This document shows, piece by piece, positions 3,758 through 6,025 of a stretch of DNA of 6,025 nucleotides. The DNA is from JBBIVP01 sp037439705 [NCBI: bacterium] (GTDB taxonomy: Bacteria; JBBIVP01). The notes under the pieces are model-generated. The model was not told where the DNA came from. It saw only the letters and a program-made list of their open reading frames with translations, and did no database searches. The position numbers and the translations under genes are program-made. The stretch's first letter is position 1. Every line of letters begins with the position of its first letter. Where the stretch lies: NCBI GenBank assembly GCA_037439705.1, contig JBBIVP010000131.1, positions 1 through 6,025 of the forward strand, read 5' to 3'.

Positions 3758-6025
3758 ATGGATATGTTTGACCTAACATCCTTTAAAGAGAGGCTCTCGG
3801 AGAGGGCTCAAAGGGTTATAAAGTATTCAATAGAGGATGCCCAGAGGAGAAATCATTATTACCTCGGCGTTGAGCATATTTTTCATTCAATTTCTGTCGT
3901 TGAATTAAAGCTTTTTAATCTTGTGTTTGAAAGCGTTGGAGTTGACCCAAATATGGTGAGAAAGGTAATAAATAACTATCTTGATACGCCAAAACAATAC
4001 CTCGGAGTTGGAGTAAAAATTACACCGGAGGTAAAAATGCTATTTCAGAATGCATTTGAGAATTCAAGGAATTCGGGTAGGTACCTGATTACATCTGTTG
4101 ACCTATTTATTGCCATTTTTCAGAATTCAAGGTGGATTCCAGCAAGAATAGTTAAGGAGTTCGGCTTAACCCCTCAGGAGGTGATTAACGGGATTGTATT
4201 TCATGCCAAAAGGCGTGAGATTTTTGAAAAAGAATTAAAGAAAAAATTTGAACTTCCTCCATTCCTCAAGCAGTTTGGGATTAACCTTAACGAACTTGCC
4301 TATTTTGACCGTATACCTCCTCTTATAGGAAGAGAAAAAGAATTAGAAGAAGTAGTCTCAATTCTCTGTCAGAAAGAAAGATGTAATTCAGCCATGCTGG
4401 TTGGTGAAGCAGGTGTTGGGAAAACTGCTATTGCAGAGGGGCTTGCAAGAAAGATAGAGTTTGAGCCCGAAGCCCTTCCTCCACAGATAAGAAACAAACA
4501 GATTGTAAACATCCAGATGAATTCTGTAGTTGCTGGAACTGTCTTCAGGGGAATGTTTGAGGAAAGGATGGAGAAAATAATAAAGGAATTAAAGGAAAGT
4601 AAAAATTACATAATGTTCGTTGATGAAGCACATACCATTATAGGAGCAGGTTCCGCAATGGGAGTTCCCGCAGATGCAGCAAATATCCTGAAGTCCTCCC
4701 TATCAAAGGGAGAAATCCAGATGATAGGAGCAACAACTTATGAAGAATACAGAATGTTCATTCAGGAGGATTCAGCACTTTCAAGAAGGTTTCAGGTAGT
4801 TTATGTGGAGGAACCAAGTTTAGAAGATACAAGGAAAATTCTCAGGGAATTAAAGGGAAGGTTTGAAACTACATACAATATAAAAATTTCAGATTCCGCA
4901 ATAGATACAACAATTGAACTTTCAAAAAGATATTCAAGGCACATAAGGCTGCCGGATAAGGTTATAAGGTGGATGACAAATGCGTGCGTTAGAACCCAGT
5001 TAAACCACCCTCATGAGCCCCTTTCCTCTGAGGACATATATCATGTTGTTTCAAGGGATGCAAAAATTCCCTTCGTTATGGTAAAAAGGGATGTTCTTGA
5101 GACCTTTAAGGACTTTGAAACCGCTATAAGTAAAAGAATTGTGGGGCAGAGACATATTATAGAAGCGCTCGGGAAAAAACTGAGGATGAACAAAGGACCA
5201 CTCAAAGAAAACTTCAAAAGACCCGATGGAGTTTTTCTCTTCCTTGGTCCCACAGGGGTGGGAAAAACCGAGACCGCAAAGGCTATTGCGGAATTCCTTT
5301 ACGGAGATGAGGACAGGATGATAAGGATTGATATGAGCGAATATACAGATGGAACGGTTTCTGTGGACAAACTTATAGGAATGCCGAGAGGAATAGCTGG
5401 GTCTGAAATGGGTGGAGTTTTAACGAGCAAGATAAGGGAAAATCCATCAAGTGTGGTTCTTCTTGATGAGATTGAAAAGGCGCATCCACTTGTGTTCAAT
5501 CTGTTCCTTCAGGCTTTTGATGAAGGATTTATTACCGATGGAAGGGGAAAGAGGGTGTATTTCAGCGATGCAATTATTATAATGACATCAAATGTCGGGT
5601 CCTCTGAGATAGAAAAGACGCTTCATCCTCCCGGATTTATAAGTGAGGAAAACCTGATAAAAAAGAACCTGTGTGATTTGATAAAGAAACAGGCAGAAAA
5701 TTACTTTTCTCCAGAATTTTTGAACAGAATAGATGAAGTTTTTGTGTTTTCTCCACTTACACAGGAAGAGGTTGAGGAGATTGCAAGGCGTTACCTCAAC
5801 AGTATAAACGCACAGCTTTCAAGCTTTGGTAAGAGCCTTGAAGTCAGCAATGAAGCTATAAAACTTCTTGCAAAGCTTGGATACAGTATGAAATACGGTG
5901 CCAGATTTTTAAAGAGGACAATTGATGAAAAGGTGAAAGTTCCCATTACCCTAATGTGGAACAGTGGAAACCTTTTCAATGTTGATGCTGAAGGAAACGA
6001 GATTTCGGTAAAAGAATCAAAAAGC
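3758..6025 (+). CDS. ClpA/ClpC-like AAA+ unfoldase, open at right edge
   Basis: A class I Hsp100/Clp ATPase with two AAA+ rings; 756 codons run without a stop to the window edge. Family members thread proteins through a hexamer pore, often into ClpP. Residues 8-150 form a double Clp_N repeat (LGVEHIF at 36-42). D1 has Walker A GEAGVGKT (216-223), pore loop F263-R-G, Walker B D289-E290 and arginines R343/R344. D2 has Walker A GPTGVGKT (497-504), Walker B D570-E571, arginine finger R657 in FLNRID and sensor-2 R716 in GAR. There is no ClpB/ClpC coiled-coil insertion, so the layout is closest to ClpA (758 residues in E. coli), and the true C-terminus is probably close. Oddities: D2 pore loop GIAG (545-548) instead of GYVG; candidate ClpP loop P625-G-F627; LPDKVIRWMTNAC (398-410) instead of LPDKAIDLIDEAG. 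ATG 3758 is 2 bp past htpX with only a distant GGAG (3740-3743), so translational coupling is likely; ATG 3764 is an alternative. Confidence 0.9.
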   Translation, partial: MDMFDLTSFKERLSERAQRVIKYSIEDAQRRNHYYLGVEHIFHSISVVELKLFNLVFESVGVDPNMVRKVINNYLDTPKQYLGVGVKITPEVKMLFQNAFENSRNSGRYLITSVDLFIAIFQNSRWIPARIVKEFGLTPQEVINGIVFHAKRREIFEKELKKKFELPPFLKQFGINLNELAYFDRIPPLIGREKELEEVVSILCQKERCNSAMLVGEAGVGKTAIAEGLARKIEFEPEALPPQIRNKQIVNIQMNSVVAGTVFRGMFEERMEKIIKELKESKNYIMFVDEAHTIIGAGSAMGVPADAANILKSSLSKGEIQMIGATTYEEYRMFIQEDSALSRRFQVVYVEEPSLEDTRKILRELKGRFETTYNIKISDSAIDTTIELSKRYSRHIRLPDKVIRWMTNACVRTQLNHPHEPLSSEDIYHVVSRDAKIPFVMVKRDVLETFKDFETAISKRIVGQRHIIEALGKKLRMNKGPLKENFKRPDGVFLFLGPTGVGKTETAKAIAEFLYGDEDRMIRIDMSEYTDGTVSVDKLIGMPRGIAGSEMGGVLTSKIRENPSSVVLLDEIEKAHPLVFNLFLQAFDEGFITDGRGKRVYFSDAIIIMTSNVGSSEIEKTLHPPGFISEENLIKKNLCDLIKKQAENYFSPEFLNRIDEVFVFSPLTQEEVEEIARRYLNSINAQLSSFGKSLEVSNEAIKLLAKLGYSMKYGARFLKRTIDEKVKVPITLMWNSGNLFNVDAEGNEISVKESKS

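Noticed and set aside
5041-5979. Several minus-strand frames opposite the Clp ATPase gene
   Set aside because: All are antisense to conserved D2 ATPase sequence and have no start signals or domains.
1-6025. tRNA, rRNA, CRISPR array or riboswitch
   Set aside because: No cloverleaf, rRNA-like segment, regularly spaced direct repeats or long structured leader was found on either strand.

Overview
The window comes from an A+T-rich bacterial genome, probably a thermophile. It is bacterial because of RecO, a zinc-finger DnaJ, a class I Clp ATPase, an 11/12 match to a sigma-70-type promoter and strong Shine-Dalgarno sites. Thermophily is inferred from the two-domain protein disulfide oxidoreductase (CEFC and CPYC sites), a family typical of thermophilic bacteria and archaea, and from the heavy use of AGA/AGG for arginine. 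I cannot name the species; an uncultivated thermophilic lineage would fit.

Layout. Positions 1-296 hold no confident gene: one possible 24-codon ORF on the minus strand and a GC-rich segment that may be a relic of a repeat or mobile-element end. Positions 297-1726 are a minus-strand gene pair read recO then pdo, 32 bp apart. Positions 1727-1830 are a divergent control region. Positions 1831 to the window end are a tight plus-strand series: dnaJ, htpX (14 bp later) and a ClpA/ClpC-like AAA+ unfoldase gene (2 bp later), which stays open for 756 codons to the right edge and was found by reading the frame directly.

The plus-strand genes look like one protein quality-control operon: DnaJ recognises unfolded protein and hands it to DnaK, HtpX degrades damaged membrane proteins, and the Clp ATPase unfolds substrates for remodelling or degradation. 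Neither DnaK nor ClpP lies in the window. The minus-strand pair joins recombinational repair (RecO) to cytoplasmic disulfide chemistry, which may be operon sharing without a functional link.

The most interesting features are three. (1) The divergent promoters: both dnaJ and recO have a -10-like hexamer exactly six bases before an ATG (TATAATTTTAATATG and TAAAATTTTCTTATG), which predicts leaderless mRNAs for both first genes, while downstream htpX and pdo carry strong Shine-Dalgarno sites. This also moves the dnaJ start from 1804 to 1831. (2) The Clp ATPase has a complete set of ATPase motifs in both rings, but its second pore loop reads GIAG where GYVG is nearly invariant, and its candidate ClpP-docking tripeptide is PGF. 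(3) DnaJ has a Phe/Asp/Asn-rich linker containing a short tandem repeat in place of a normal Gly/Phe region, and its fourth zinc motif is one residue short. The gene families themselves are known; I did not find a clearly new system.
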